Shown here: piece by piece, positions 24,667-32,969 of the stretch
Layout: every line of letters starts with the position of its first letter
Numbering within the stretch: the stretch's first letter is position 1
NCBI GenBank assembly: GCA_017744365.1
Contig: JAGIBL010000001.1
Span: 1,322,501-1,386,500 of the forward strand
Direction: 5' to 3'
Length of the DNA: 64,000 nucleotides
Source: Nocardioidaceae bacterium
GTDB lineage: Bacteria > Actinomycetota > Actinomycetes > Propionibacteriales > Nocardioidaceae
Made by a program: the position numbers and the translations under genes
Notes under the pieces: generated by a model
The model's input: the letters and a program-made list of their open reading frames with translations, nothing else
The model's database searches: none
What the model was told of the DNA's origin: nothing

Positions 24667-24930
24667 CTAGAGGTGGGCGTAGACGTCGTCGAGCGAGATT
24701 CCGGCGGCGAGCATCAGCACCTGCGCGTGGTAGAGCAGCTGGCTGATCTCCTCGGCCGCCCGCTCATGGCCCTCGTGCTCCGCGGCCATCCAGGACTCGG
24801 CGGCCTCCTCGACCAGCTTCTTGCCGATCGCGTGCACGCCGGCGTCGAGCGCCGCCACGGTGCCGGAGCCCTCGGGGCGGGTCTCAGCCTTGTGGCTGAG
24901 CTCGGCCCACAGCTCCTCGAACGTCTTCAC
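24667..24930 (-). CDS. hisE: Phosphoribosyl-ATP pyrophosphohydrolase
   Basis: Second step of histidine synthesis, PR-ATP to PR-AMP; 87 residues of the all-alpha MazG-like NTP-PPase fold. Seen: [39 protein letters not shown] with the metal-binding Glu residues, and [20 protein letters not shown] start at 24930. Pairing with hisG only (no hisI) is the usual actinobacterial arrangement. Confidence 0.96.
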   Translation of the reverse strand: MKTFEELWAELSHKAETRPEGSGTVAALDAGVHAIGKKLVEEAAESWMAAEHEGHERAAEEISQLLYHAQVLMLAAGISLDDVYAHL

Positions 24931-24936
24931 GAGGGA

Positions 24937-25428
24937 TCAGCCTAGATGTTCGCGGCGGCGGATCTTCTTCAAGGTCGCTGCGGTGAGAAGGGCGGCGCTG
25001 GTGGCCTCGTAGCCCTTGTCCTCCTTCGAGCCCTCCAGCCCGGCCCGGTCCAGCGCCTGCTCCTCGTTGTCGCAGGTGAGCAGCCCGAAGCCGATCGGGA
25101 CGCCGTGGTCGAGGGCGACCCGGGTCAGCCCGTCGGTCGCCGCGGAGGAGACGTACTCGAAGTGCGGGGTGCCGCCGCGGATGATGACGCCCAGCGCGAT
25201 CACCGCGTCGAAGCCCTGCCGGGCCAGCGCGTCGGCCACCACCGGCAGCTCGAAGGAGCCCGGCACCCGGACCACGACCGGCGACTCGACCTGGTGCAGC
25301 TTGAGCGCGTCCATGGCGCCGTCGAGCAGGCCGCCCATGACCCTCTCGTGCCAGCTCGCGGCGACCACGGCGACCCGCAGGTCGTGGCAGTCGAACGGCT
25401 TGTCGGTGGGGCTGCCGTCGCCGCTCAT
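24937..25428 (-). CDS. ribH: 6,7-dimethyl-8-ribityllumazine synthase
   Basis: Penultimate riboflavin step, joining the pyrimidinedione and dihydroxybutanone phosphate; 163 residues forming icosahedral or pentameric shells. Seen: [36 protein letters not shown], the loop [20 protein letters not shown] with the phosphate-binding segment, and [23 protein letters not shown] 25428 overlaps the ribBA stop as ATGA. Confidence 0.97.
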   Translation of the reverse strand: MSGDGSPTDKPFDCHDLRVAVVAASWHERVMGGLLDGAMDALKLHQVESPVVVRVPGSFELPVVADALARQGFDAVIALGVIIRGGTPHFEYVSSAATDGLTRVALDHGVPIGFGLLTCDNEEQALDRAGLEGSKEDKGYEATSAALLTAATLKKIRRREHLG

Positions 25429-26708
25429 GACGTCGCTCCTTCGGGGTGGGTCACGGTCAGGTCAGGGAGATCGTGGCCCATCCGGTCCCGCTTGGTCAGC
25501 AGGTAGGCCAGGTTGTGGTCGTTGGGTCGCGGGGTGAGCGCGACCCGCTCGGCCACCGGCACGCCGTACGACTCCAGGCTGGAGGTCTTGTCCGGGTTGT
25601 TGGTCAGCAGCCGGACGCCGCTGACGCCGAGGTCGCGCAGGATCTGCGTGGCCGCGCCGTAGTGCCGGGCGTCGGCGGGCAGGCCGAGGTCGAGGTTGGC
25701 GTCCACGGTGTCGCGGCCGCCGTCCTGGAGCTGGTAGGCCTGCAGCTTGGCGAGCAGGCCGATCCCCCGGCCCTCGTGGCCGCGCAGGTAGATGACCACG
25801 CCGCGGCCCTCGTCGGCGATCCGCTGCAGTGCCTCCTCCAGCTGCGGCCCGCAGTCGCAGCGGGCCGAGCCGAACACGTCCCCGGTCAGGCACTCGCTGT
25901 GCACCCGGGTCAGCACCGGCTCGTCGGTGCGCAGGTCGGCGGGGTCGCCGTACACCAGGGCCAGGTGCTCGGAGCCGTCCACGGTGATCCGGTAGCCGAA
26001 GGCGGTGAACTCGCCGTACTTGGTGGGCAGCCGGGTCTCCGCGACGCGCTCGACGTGCCGCTCGGTCCGGCGGCGGTAGTGCACCATCTGCTCGATCGAG
26101 ATCATCCTCAGGCCGTGCTCGTCGGCGAACGCACGAAGCTCGGGTCCGCGCTTCATGGTGCCGTCGTCGTTGACGATCTCGACCAGCACGCCGGCCGGGG
26201 TCAGGCCGGCCATCCGGGCCAGGTCCACCGCCGCCTCGGTGTGGCCGCGGCGGACCAGCACGCCGCCCTCGCGGTAGCGCAGCGGGAACACGTGCCCGGG
26301 CCGGGTGATCTCCCACGGCTCGGTCGCCGAGTCGGCCAGCACCCGGGCGGTGTGCGCCCGGTCGGCGGCGGAGATGCCGGTGGAGACCCCGTCGCGGGCG
26401 TCGACCGAGATCGTGTACGCCGTCCGGAGCTTGTCCTTGTTGTGCGGGGTCATCAGCGGGATCTCGAGCCGGTCCAGCATGTCGGCGGGCATCGGCACGC
26501 AGATCACGCCGCTGGAGTGGCGGATCGTGAACGCCATCAGCTCGGGGGTCGCCTTGGCCGCGGCGAAGATCAGGTCGCCCTCGTTCTCGCGGTCCTCGTC
26601 GTCGACGACCACGACCGCCTTGCCGGCGGCGATGTCGGCGATCGCGTCCTCGACCGGGTCCAGCCGGATGCCTTCGTGCTGCCGGGCGCTCGGGTTCTGC
26701 TCGGTCAT
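25425..26708 (-). CDS. ribBA: Bifunctional 3,4-dihydroxy-2-butanone-4-phosphate synthase/GTP cyclohydrolase II
   Basis: Two entry enzymes of riboflavin synthesis fused in 427 residues. RibB part (about 1-205): [19 protein letters not shown] with acidic metal ligands and [11 protein letters not shown], and [14 protein letters not shown]. RibA part (about 206-427): zinc cysteines in [18 protein letters not shown], then [19 protein letters not shown] and [20 protein letters not shown]. Start overlaps the ribE stop by ATGA. Confidence 0.97.
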   Translation of the reverse strand: MTEQNPSARQHEGIRLDPVEDAIADIAAGKAVVVVDDEDRENEGDLIFAAAKATPELMAFTIRHSSGVICVPMPADMLDRLEIPLMTPHNKDKLRTAYTISVDARDGVSTGISAADRAHTARVLADSATEPWEITRPGHVFPLRYREGGVLVRRGHTEAAVDLARMAGLTPAGVLVEIVNDDGTMKRGPELRAFADEHGLRMISIEQMVHYRRRTERHVERVAETRLPTKYGEFTAFGYRITVDGSEHLALVYGDPADLRTDEPVLTRVHSECLTGDVFGSARCDCGPQLEEALQRIADEGRGVVIYLRGHEGRGIGLLAKLQAYQLQDGGRDTVDANLDLGLPADARHYGAATQILRDLGVSGVRLLTNNPDKTSSLESYGVPVAERVALTPRPNDHNLAYLLTKRDRMGHDLPDLTVTHPEGATS

Positions 26709-27295
26709 CGGGGGCTCACCATCTTCTCGACGTACTTCGCGATCACGTCCACCTCGAGGTTGACGGGGTCGCCGGGTTGCTTGAAGCCCAGCGTGGTGCG
26801 GGCCAGGGTCTCGGGGATGAGGCTGACGGTGAAGCTGCTCTCGTCGACGTCGACGACCGTCAGCGAGATGCCGTCCACGGTGATCGATCCCTTGGGCACC
26901 AGGTACCGCGCGAGGTCGGCTGGCAGGGAGACCTCGACGACCTCCCAGTGCTCGCTGGGGCTGCGCGAGACCACCGCGCCGGTGCCGTCGACGTGGCCCT
27001 GGACGATGTGGCCGCCGAGCCTGGTGGCCGGGGTGACCGCGCGCTCGAGGTTGACCTTCGTGCCCTCCTCGAACGCACCGAGGGACGTCTTGGCGAGGGT
27101 CTCGTGCATCACGTCGGCGGTGAAGCTCCCGTCATTCGTGGCGACGACGGTCAGGCAGCAGCCGTTGACCGAGATCGAGTCGCCCAGGCCCGCGTCGCTG
27201 GTGACCAGGGGCCCGTGGACGGTGAGCCGCACGGCGTCGCCCTGGTCCTCCAGGGAGACCACGGTGCCGAGCTCCTCGACGATGCCGGTGAACAT
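26705..27295 (-). CDS. ribE: Riboflavin synthase alpha chain
   Basis: Dismutates two lumazines to riboflavin; 196 residues with two similar barrels. Seen: [19 protein letters not shown] start, [21 protein letters not shown] in barrel 1 and [20 protein letters not shown] in barrel 2, plus [13 protein letters not shown]. The ATG follows directly on the ribD TGA (TGAATG). Confidence 0.97.
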   Translation of the reverse strand: MFTGIVEELGTVVSLEDQGDAVRLTVHGPLVTSDAGLGDSISVNGCCLTVVATNDGSFTADVMHETLAKTSLGAFEEGTKVNLERAVTPATRLGGHIVQGHVDGTGAVVSRSPSEHWEVVEVSLPADLARYLVPKGSITVDGISLTVVDVDESSFTVSLIPETLARTTLGFKQPGDPVNLEVDVIAKYVEKMVSPR

Positions 27296-28324
27296 TCACG
27301 CCCTCCTCAGGGTGATGCGGACGTTCGCGTCCGGGCCGGTGCCCACGGTCGCGACGTCGGTGATCTGCAGGTGCAAGGCGTCCGCGATGGTGGTGATTCC
27401 CAGGTCGCCGACGGCGTTCTTGCCGGCGCCGAGCAGCATCGGCGCCACGTAGGTGACGATCTCGTCGACCAGTCCGGCCTCCAGGAACGCCGCGGCCAGG
27501 GTCGGACCGCCCTCGAGGAACACGTGCTGGCGGCCTCGCCGATGCAGGTCGTCCAGGGCCGCAACGGGGTCCTGGGTGCGCAGCTGGACCGTCTCGGCAG
27601 CGGCGTCGAAGACCCGCTTGGCCGGGTCGAGGTCGCGCAGGCCCATGACCGCGCGCAGCGGCTGGTGCTGGAGGGGGACGTCGAGCTCGTCGCGGACGGT
27701 GAGCTGCGGGTCGTCGACGGCCACGGTGTTGGTGCCGACGAGCATCACGTCGCACTCGCCGCGGAGGCGGTGCGTGTCCCGCCGCGCGGCGACCGAGCTC
27801 ACCCAGCGGCTGGTGCCGTCGGCGGCGGCGCTGCGGCCGTCGAGGGTGGTGGCGAACTTCCAGGTCACGAACGGGCGACCGTGCTCCATCGCGAACGTCC
27901 AGGTCCGGTTCAGCGCCCGGGCCTCACGCTCGAGGAGGCCCATCTCGACCTGGACGCCGGCGGCTTTGAGCGTCTGCGCTCCCCCGGCCGCGAGCGGGTT
28001 CGGGTCCGGCTGGGCGAAGACGACCCGCTCGACACCGGCCTCGATGAGCGCCTGCGCGCAGGGGCCGGTGCGGCCGGTGTGGTTGCAGGGCTCCAGGGTG
28101 ACGACCGCCGTCGCGCCCTGGGCAGCGTCCCCTGCTTCGGCCAGCGCGGCGGCCTCGGCGTGCGGGGTGCCGGCCCCGCGGTGGAAGCCCTCGGCGATCT
28201 CGCTCCCGTCGGGGGCGAGCAGCACGCAGCCCACGCGCGGGTTGGGACCGAGAGGAACGCCCGGGGTGGCGGCCAGCGCGAGGGCGCGCCGCATCGCCTT
28301 CTCCAGGGCCTGGTTGTCGATCAT
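27296..28324 (-). CDS. ribD: Bifunctional diaminohydroxyphosphoribosylaminopyrimidine deaminase/reductase
   Basis: Second and third riboflavin steps, 342 residues. Deaminase domain (about 1-145): zinc ligands in TPHAEAAAL and EPCNHTGRTGPCAQAL. Reductase domain (about 150-342): VTWKFATTLDGRSAA, VMLVGTNTVAVDDPQLTV, VFLEGGPTLAAAFLEAGLVD. The ATG at 28324 (MIDNQALEKAM) is used; the longer frame would extend toward the FMN riboswitch. About 100 nt separate start and riboswitch. Confidence 0.96.
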   Translation of the reverse strand: MIDNQALEKAMRRALALAATPGVPLGPNPRVGCVLLAPDGSEIAEGFHRGAGTPHAEAAALAEAGDAAQGATAVVTLEPCNHTGRTGPCAQALIEAGVERVVFAQPDPNPLAAGGAQTLKAAGVQVEMGLLEREARALNRTWTFAMEHGRPFVTWKFATTLDGRSAAADGTSRWVSSVAARRDTHRLRGECDVMLVGTNTVAVDDPQLTVRDELDVPLQHQPLRAVMGLRDLDPAKRVFDAAAETVQLRTQDPVAALDDLHRRGRQHVFLEGGPTLAAAFLEAGLVDEIVTYVAPMLLGAGKNAVGDLGITTIADALHLQITDVATVGTGPDANVRITLRRA

Positions 28325-28423
28325 GCGCCCCGCCTTCCGCCTCGGCCCGCGGGCTCGAGGGGTGGGGACGCACGGGTGCATCGGGAAGCGCCGTCGATCC
28401 ACGGCGTCCGACGACCCAGCGTG

Positions 28424-28540
28424 CTTCTTCCCATCCGGACTTTCACCGTCGGTCCAGGAGTTCCACCTGGTCAACCGCTCACTGGCTGCGAACGGGTCGC
28501 GGACTGTTACCGCCGGCTCGGAGTTTCACCGATCCCAGAG
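28424..28540 (-). promoter_or_regulatory. FMN riboswitch (RFN element)
   Basis: On the minus strand the conserved RFN segments appear in order: GGGATCGGTGAAACTCCGA, GGCGGTAACAGTCCGCGACC, GTTGACCAGGTGGAACTCC, GACGGTGAAAGTCCGGATGG and GAAG. It lies between the ribD start and a 16-bp palindrome. FMN binding should lower expression of ribD-ribE-ribBA-ribH. About 100 nt of expression platform follow; I could not assign a clear terminator there, so translational control is also possible. Confidence 0.96.
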
Positions 28541-28544
28541 CACG

Positions 28545-28560
28545 CGAGTTGTACAACTCG
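28545..28560. promoter_or_regulatory. Perfect 16-bp palindrome upstream of the FMN riboswitch
   Basis: CGAGTTGTACAACTCG is a perfect palindrome ending about 5 bp before the first riboswitch base. On the minus strand this is where the -10 region of the ribD transcript should lie, so a repressor or activator binding here would act on initiation, in addition to the riboswitch. No regulator assigned. Confidence 0.45.
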
Positions 28561-28603
28561 TCAGGGACAAGAGTGCCACATGCCCCCCGGAGCTGCCCTG
28601 TGA

Positions 28604-28673
28604 CCCCGCTCTCACCGCCCCGCTCTCACCGCCCCGCTCTCACCGCCCCGCTCTCACTGCCCCGCTCTCACCG
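28604..28673. repeat. Five tandem copies of a 14-bp unit
   Basis: The unit CCCCGCTCTCACCG repeats five times head to tail, with a single change in copy 4 (CACTG), followed by a partial copy. It lies in the rpe-ribD gap beside the 22-bp array. Near-identity suggests recent slippage or expansion; no coding potential is evident. Confidence 0.9.
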
Positions 28674-28674
28674 C

Positions 28675-28740
28675 CCCGCCGAATCCGGCCTTCTGGTCCG
28701 CCGAGTCAGGCCTTCTGGTCCGCCGAGTCAGGCGTTCTGG
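28675..28740. repeat. Three tandem 22-bp units covering the 3' end of rpe
   Basis: Units start at 28675, 28697 and 28719 with core CCGCCGAGTCAGGCCTTCTG. The third copy encodes the last residues (QNA) and stop codon of rpe, so the array extends out of the coding end. The same unit, in opposite orientation, forms the array at 29440-29541 on the other side of rpe. Confidence 0.9.
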
Positions 28741-29396
28741 CGTGCGGCCGTGGCCTTGTCACGCAGGGCGTTCACCATGTCGTCGGGGTGCTCGGCGGAG
28801 AAGACCGCGGACCCGGCCACGAAGACGTCCGCACCGGCCTCGGCGCACCGCTCGATCGTCTCCAGGGAGACACCGCCGTCCACCTGCAGCCAGACCTCGA
28901 GACCGGCGGCCGAGATCAGCTCGCGGGCACGCCGGATCTTCGGCAGGCACAGGTCGAGGAACTTCTGGCCCCCGAACCCGGGCTCGACCGTCATCACCAG
29001 GAGCATGTCGAGCTCGCCGAGCATGTCGGCGTACTGCTCGATGCCGGTCGCCGGCTTCAGCGCCATCGAGGCGCGGGCGCCCTTGGCGCGCAGCTCCCGG
29101 GCCAGCCGGACCGGCGCCTTGGCGGCTTCGGCGTGGAAGGTGACCGAGCCGGCTCCGGCCTCGGCGTACGCCGGCGCCCAGCGGTCGGGGTCCTCGATCA
29201 TGAGGTGCGCGTCCAGCGGAAGGTCGGTCGCCCTGGCCAGCGACTCGAAGACCGGCAGCCCGATGGTCAGGTTCGGCACGAAGTGGTTGTCCATCACGTC
29301 CACGTGCACCCAGTCCGAGCTGGGGATGCGGGCGACCTCGTCGGCCAGCCGGGACAGGTCGGCGTTGAGGACGCTCGGGGTGATCTGGATTCCCAT
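28728..29396 (-). CDS. rpe: Ribulose-phosphate 3-epimerase
   Basis: Pentose-phosphate pathway TIM-barrel epimerase (ribulose-5-P to xylulose-5-P); 222 residues. Seen: [35 protein letters not shown] with metal-binding His/Asp, [26 protein letters not shown] and [20 protein letters not shown]. The ATG at 29396 (MGIQITPS) is the family start. The last codons lie inside a 22-bp repeat. Flanked on both sides by inverted repeat arrays. Confidence 0.96.
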   Translation of the reverse strand: MGIQITPSVLNADLSRLADEVARIPSSDWVHVDVMDNHFVPNLTIGLPVFESLARATDLPLDAHLMIEDPDRWAPAYAEAGAGSVTFHAEAAKAPVRLARELRAKGARASMALKPATGIEQYADMLGELDMLLVMTVEPGFGGQKFLDLCLPKIRRARELISAAGLEVWLQVDGGVSLETIERCAEAGADVFVAGSAVFSAEHPDDMVNALRDKATAARQNA

Positions 29397-29439
29397 GACG
29401 CCGCTGATCGTAGTGGTGAACTCCTGACGAGCCACAATC

Positions 29440-29541
29440 CGGTTCTCGGGGGGCCAGAAGGCCGGACTCGGGGGGCCAGAAGGCCGGACTCGGGGGGCCA
29501 GAAGGCCGGACTCGGCGGGCCAGAAGGCCGGACTCGGCGGT
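29440..29541. repeat. Four-plus tandem 22-bp units between rsmB and rpe
   Basis: Full units begin at 29454, 29476, 29498 and 29520 (core CCAGAAGGCCGGACTCGG, then GGGG or CGGG), preceded by a partial copy. The array abuts the rsmB stop codon (29543-29541). It is the same unit as at 28675-28740 but inverted, so the rpe gene is bracketed by inverted arrays. Confidence 0.9.
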
Positions 29542-30860
29542 CAGTGGCGGCGGAGGAGGGAGATGAACATGGCGTCGGTGGAGTGGCGGTGGGGCCAGAG
29601 CTGGACGGCGCCGGGGAGGTGCGGGGACTCGGCGTCCTTGGCTTCGGGGAGGAGATCCGTTGCCGGTTCGAGGGCGACGTCGGGGCGGCGCTCGAGGATC
29701 TCCCGTACGACGTGCGCGGTCTCGGCCACGACCGGCGAGCAGGTGGCGTAGACGACCACGCCCCCGGGACGGACCGAGTCGAGGGCCCGGTCCAGCAGTG
29801 CCCTCTGCAGGGGCACGAGCTCCTCCACGTCCGACGGCGAGCGGCGCCAGCGGCTCTCCGGGCGGCGGCGCAGCGCCCCGAGGCCCGAGCAGGGGGCGTC
29901 GACGAGGACCCGGTCGAAGGTTCCGGATCTCCAGGCGGGCCGGGTGCCGTCGCCGGCGATCACGCTCGCGACTCCCCCGGGCACCGCGCGCAGGCCCTGG
30001 GCGACCAGCGCAGCCCGGTGCGGCTGGCGCTCGTTGGCGAGCAACCGGGCGCCGCGCTGGGCGGCGATCGAGGCGAGCAGCGCGGCCTTGCCCCCGGGGC
30101 CGGCGCAGAGGTCCAGCCACTGCTCGTCGCGCCCCTCGACCTCCGCCCGGGTGAGCGCGAGCGCGACCAGCTGTGACCCGGCGTCCTGGACCCCGGCCCG
30201 GCCCTCGCGCACCGCGGCCAGCGCGCCCGGGTCTCCCCCGCCCAGCTCGACCGCGTACGGCGAGATCGGCAGCGGCACGCCGCCGGAGTCGGTCAGCTCG
30301 GCCACGTCGGCCAGCCCGGGCCGTGCCACCAGCACCACCGAGGGGCGGGCGTTGTCCGCGGCGAGCAGGTCGTCGAGCTCAGCAGGCCGGTCGAGCGCCT
30401 CGGTCAGCGCGTCGACCACCCACTGCGGGTGCGAGGTGCGCTCGGCCAGCGAGCGACCGGCCAGCCAGTCGGCCAGCGGGCGCGTCGCGGTCTTGCGCAG
30501 CACCGCGTTGACGAGTCCGGCGGGCCGGTGACCGATCCGGTTCTTGACCAGGTCGACCGTCGTGCTCACCGCGGCATGGCTGGGGACCCGCAGCGAGAGC
30601 ACCTGGTGGACGCCGAGCCGGAGCGCGTCGCGGACCGGGGCGTCCAGCGGCCGGTCCACGAGCTGGGCGAGCACCGCGTCGTACGCGCCGCGCATCCGCA
30701 GGGTGCCGCCGACCAGCTCGGTGGCCAGCGCCGCGTCACGGTCGGCGAGCCGGCGCTCGCGGAGCAGCCGGGACAGCTCCAGGTTGGCGTAGGCGTCCTG
30801 CTCGTCGACGGCCCGCAGCACGTCGAAGGCGACCAGCCTCGCGGGGTCAACGCGCGCCAA
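29541..30860 (-). CDS. rsmB: 16S rRNA (cytosine-967-C5)-methyltransferase
   Basis: Sun/Fmu-family rRNA m5C methyltransferase, 439 residues. N-terminal NusB-like domain (about 1-140, ARLVAFDVLRAVDEQDAYAN). Catalytic domain with SAM motif LDLCAGPGGKAALLA, the catalytic Cys in VDAPCSGLGALRR (motif VI) and ATCSPVVAE (motif IV/VI-type second Cys). Its 5' end overlaps the MmcQ-like gene by 14 bp; its stop abuts the 22-bp array. Confidence 0.94.
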   Translation of the reverse strand: MARVDPARLVAFDVLRAVDEQDAYANLELSRLLRERRLADRDAALATELVGGTLRMRGAYDAVLAQLVDRPLDAPVRDALRLGVHQVLSLRVPSHAAVSTTVDLVKNRIGHRPAGLVNAVLRKTATRPLADWLAGRSLAERTSHPQWVVDALTEALDRPAELDDLLAADNARPSVVLVARPGLADVAELTDSGGVPLPISPYAVELGGGDPGALAAVREGRAGVQDAGSQLVALALTRAEVEGRDEQWLDLCAGPGGKAALLASIAAQRGARLLANERQPHRAALVAQGLRAVPGGVASVIAGDGTRPAWRSGTFDRVLVDAPCSGLGALRRRPESRWRRSPSDVEELVPLQRALLDRALDSVRPGGVVVYATCSPVVAETAHVVREILERRPDVALEPATDLLPEAKDAESPHLPGAVQLWPHRHSTDAMFISLLRRH

Positions 30861-31275
30861 GGTGCTCCTTGACCAAGGACTTCGGCGCGCAGGCCCGCCA
30901 GGCGTCGGTGATGACCTCGACGAGCTCGTCGCGACCGACCTCGCCGAGCCGGGAGAGCTGCACCAGCACGGCGTTGTAGCCGTTGAAGTGCGGGATGGTG
31001 AAGTACGGCCCGCCGCTCTCGACCAGCTCGACCTTGTCGGCCTCGCTGGGCGTCCGGATCACCAGCAGGTCGTCGTACAGGTCACCGGTCCGAGGGTCGA
31101 CTGCGGTCTTGTGGGGCTTGCGGTAGAGCACGAACCCGCGGCCCTGCCGCTCGCCGTCGCGGTAGCGGTGGTGCACCAGCCAGGTCGGGACGTCGCCCCA
31201 CGAGGTCCCGAACCAGGTCTCGGGGAGGCCGGCGCAGATCTCGTCGACGTCCTCGGGGCGTGCCGCACGGCTCAT
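30847..31275 (-). CDS. MmcQ/YjbR family protein (second copy)
   Basis: A 142-residue protein of the same family as the gene at 4136. Seen: ARPEDVDEICAGLPETWFG, GRGFVLYRKPHKTA, FTIPHFNGYNAVLVQLSRLG and the C-terminal VITDAWRACAPKSLVKEH. Function unknown. It lies between fmt and rsmB in the def-fmt-rsmB group, a frequent place for such a gene in actinobacteria, and overlaps rsmB. Confidence 0.85.
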   Translation of the reverse strand: MSRAARPEDVDEICAGLPETWFGTSWGDVPTWLVHHRYRDGERQGRGFVLYRKPHKTAVDPRTGDLYDDLLVIRTPSEADKVELVESGGPYFTIPHFNGYNAVLVQLSRLGEVGRDELVEVITDAWRACAPKSLVKEHLGAR

Positions 31276-31285
31276 GGGCGCGACG

Positions 31286-32212
31286 CTACTCCCCGAGCCT
31301 GGTACCGGACTCGATCCGCACGCCCCGTGCCCAGTCGGCGGCGGACATCTGCTTCTTCCCGAACGCCTTGACCTCGCCGAGCTCGACCGGGGCGGTGCCG
31401 GTGCCGACGTACACGGCGTTCTTGGTCACCTCGAGCACACCGGGTGCCAACGGCTCGCGGTCGGTGAGGGACACCGGACCGAGCTTGAGCCGCTCTCCGT
31501 CGTACGTCGTCCAGGCACCGGGCCCGGGGGTACAGGCCCGGATCCGCCGGTCCACGCCGAGGGCCGGGTCCTCCCAGTCGACCCGGGCGTCCTCGACGCT
31601 GATCTTCGGGGCGATGGTGACGCCCTCGGCCTGCTGCTCGCGGGCCTCCAGGGAACCGTCCTCGATGCCGTCCAGCGTGGCCACCAGCAGACCCGCGCCG
31701 CCCTCGGCCAGCTTCGCGAGCAGGGTGCCGGCGGTGTCGTCGGGCCGGATCGTCTGGGTCATCAGCCCGAACGTCGGCCCGGCGTCGAGCGCGGGCACGA
31801 TCCGGAACGTGGTCGCGCCGGTGACCTCGTCGCCGGCCCAGATCGCGTGCTGGACCGGGGCGGCGCCGCGCCAGTGCGGCAGCACCGAGAAGTGCAGGTT
31901 GACCCAGCCGTGCTCGGGGATCTCCAGCGCCGAGGACGGCAGCAGCGCGCCGTACGCGACCACCGGGCAGCAGTCGGGGCGCAGCGCGCGCAGCTCCTCC
32001 TGGAAAGCCGGGTCCTTCGGATGGTCGGGCTTGAGGACCGGGACGCCCAGCTCCTCGGCCCGCTGCGCGACCGGCGACGGGGTGAGCTTGCGGCCGCGGC
32101 CCGCGGGCGCGTCCGGGCGGGTGACCACGCCGACGAGCTCGTGCTGGCTCGACGCGATCGCCTCCAGCGACGGCAGCGCGACCTCGGGAGTCCCGGCGAA
32201 GACGACCCTCAC
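31286..32212 (-). CDS. fmt: Methionyl-tRNA formyltransferase
   Basis: Formylates initiator Met-tRNA with 10-formyl-THF; 308 residues. Seen: [17 protein letters not shown], the folate-site [20 protein letters not shown] with catalytic Asn/His, [13 protein letters not shown] and C-terminal tRNA-binding domain. The start is set to GTG 32212 (V-R-V-V-F-A-G-T), with a GAGGG ribosome site; an upstream frame to 32236 would overlap def and lacks homology. Confidence 0.96.
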   Translation of the reverse strand: MRVVFAGTPEVALPSLEAIASSQHELVGVVTRPDAPAGRGRKLTPSPVAQRAEELGVPVLKPDHPKDPAFQEELRALRPDCCPVVAYGALLPSSALEIPEHGWVNLHFSVLPHWRGAAPVQHAIWAGDEVTGATTFRIVPALDAGPTFGLMTQTIRPDDTAGTLLAKLAEGGAGLLVATLDGIEDGSLEAREQQAEGVTIAPKISVEDARVDWEDPALGVDRRIRACTPGPGAWTTYDGERLKLGPVSLTDREPLAPGVLEVTKNAVYVGTGTAPVELGEVKAFGKKQMSAADWARGVRIESGTRLGE

Positions 32213-32219
32213 AGCGCCC

Positions 32220-32762
32220 TCACAGCCCGAAGCCACCCGTCGCGTGCGGCGAGATCCGCACCTGGGTGTCCGCGCCGAACCACTCCGACTCGCGGATCGT
32301 CCTCATGGCGGCCTTGCGCGCCTCCCGGTCGAGCCGGTCGATGAACAGGATCCCGTCGAGGTGGTCCGTCTCGTGCTGGATCGCGCGCGCCAGCAGGTCC
32401 GTGCCCTCGATGGTGACCGGGTCGCCGAACATGTTGAAGCCGCGCGCGATCACCGACTGGGCGCGCAGGCAGTCCAGGGACAGCCCGGGCAGCGACAGGC
32501 AGCCCTCGGGCCCGTGCTGGGTCTCCTCGGACAGCGACAGCTCCGGGTTGACGAGGTGGCCGAGCACACCCTCGACGTGCCAGGTGAAGACCCGCAGGCC
32601 GATGCCGATCTGGGGAGCCGCGAGCCCGGCTCCGGGCGCGTCGACCATGGTGTCGGTCAGGTCCGCGACCAGCGAGCGCAGCTCCTTGTCGAAGTCGGTC
32701 ACCGGGGCGGCCGCGGTGCGCAGCACCGGGTCGCCGAACAGCCGGATCGGCCGGATTGCCAA
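32220..32762 (-). CDS. def: Peptide deformylase
   Basis: Metal-dependent removal of the N-formyl group from new proteins; 180 residues. All three motifs are present: [18 protein letters not shown] (metal Cys) and QHETDHLDG (metal His pair and catalytic Glu). It precedes fmt, its functional partner, by 7 bp. Confidence 0.97.
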   Translation of the reverse strand: MAIRPIRLFGDPVLRTAAAPVTDFDKELRSLVADLTDTMVDAPGAGLAAPQIGIGLRVFTWHVEGVLGHLVNPELSLSEETQHGPEGCLSLPGLSLDCLRAQSVIARGFNMFGDPVTIEGTDLLARAIQHETDHLDGILFIDRLDREARKAAMRTIRESEWFGADTQVRISPHATGGFGL

Positions 32763-32969
32763 CGGGGGCTCCTTCCTGGGGACCGAAGAAGTCTAGGTGC
32801 AGGGTGTCTGGCCCGCGCCACTGCCGTCGCGAGCGTCGTCAGGCGCGGTGCATGGCAAGGCGGAGGAGGGAGACGGCCCGGGGTTGGCCGTCGACTGACG
32901 ACAACGCGGCCAGGCGCCGTGGATGGCGGCGCGCAGCAGGCAACAGGCGCGGGTCGGGCACCCTGGGTC
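32763..32969. other. 207-bp intergenic region between priA and def with degenerate repeats
   Basis: No gene found. Two related 16-mers, AGGCGCGGTGCATGGC (32841-32856) and AGGCGCCGTGGATGGC (32912-32927), differ at two positions. An inverted pair CGTCGTCAG (32834-32842) and CTGACGAC (32895-32902) encloses part of the region. Near def on the minus strand TAGACT (32796-32791) may be the -10 of the def-fmt promoter. It could be a decayed repeat island like those after rpe and pyrF. Confidence 0.4.

Noticed and set aside
28604-28740. Possible CRISPR array
   Set aside because: Units are contiguous 14- and 22-bp repeats without unique spacers and no cas genes are present.
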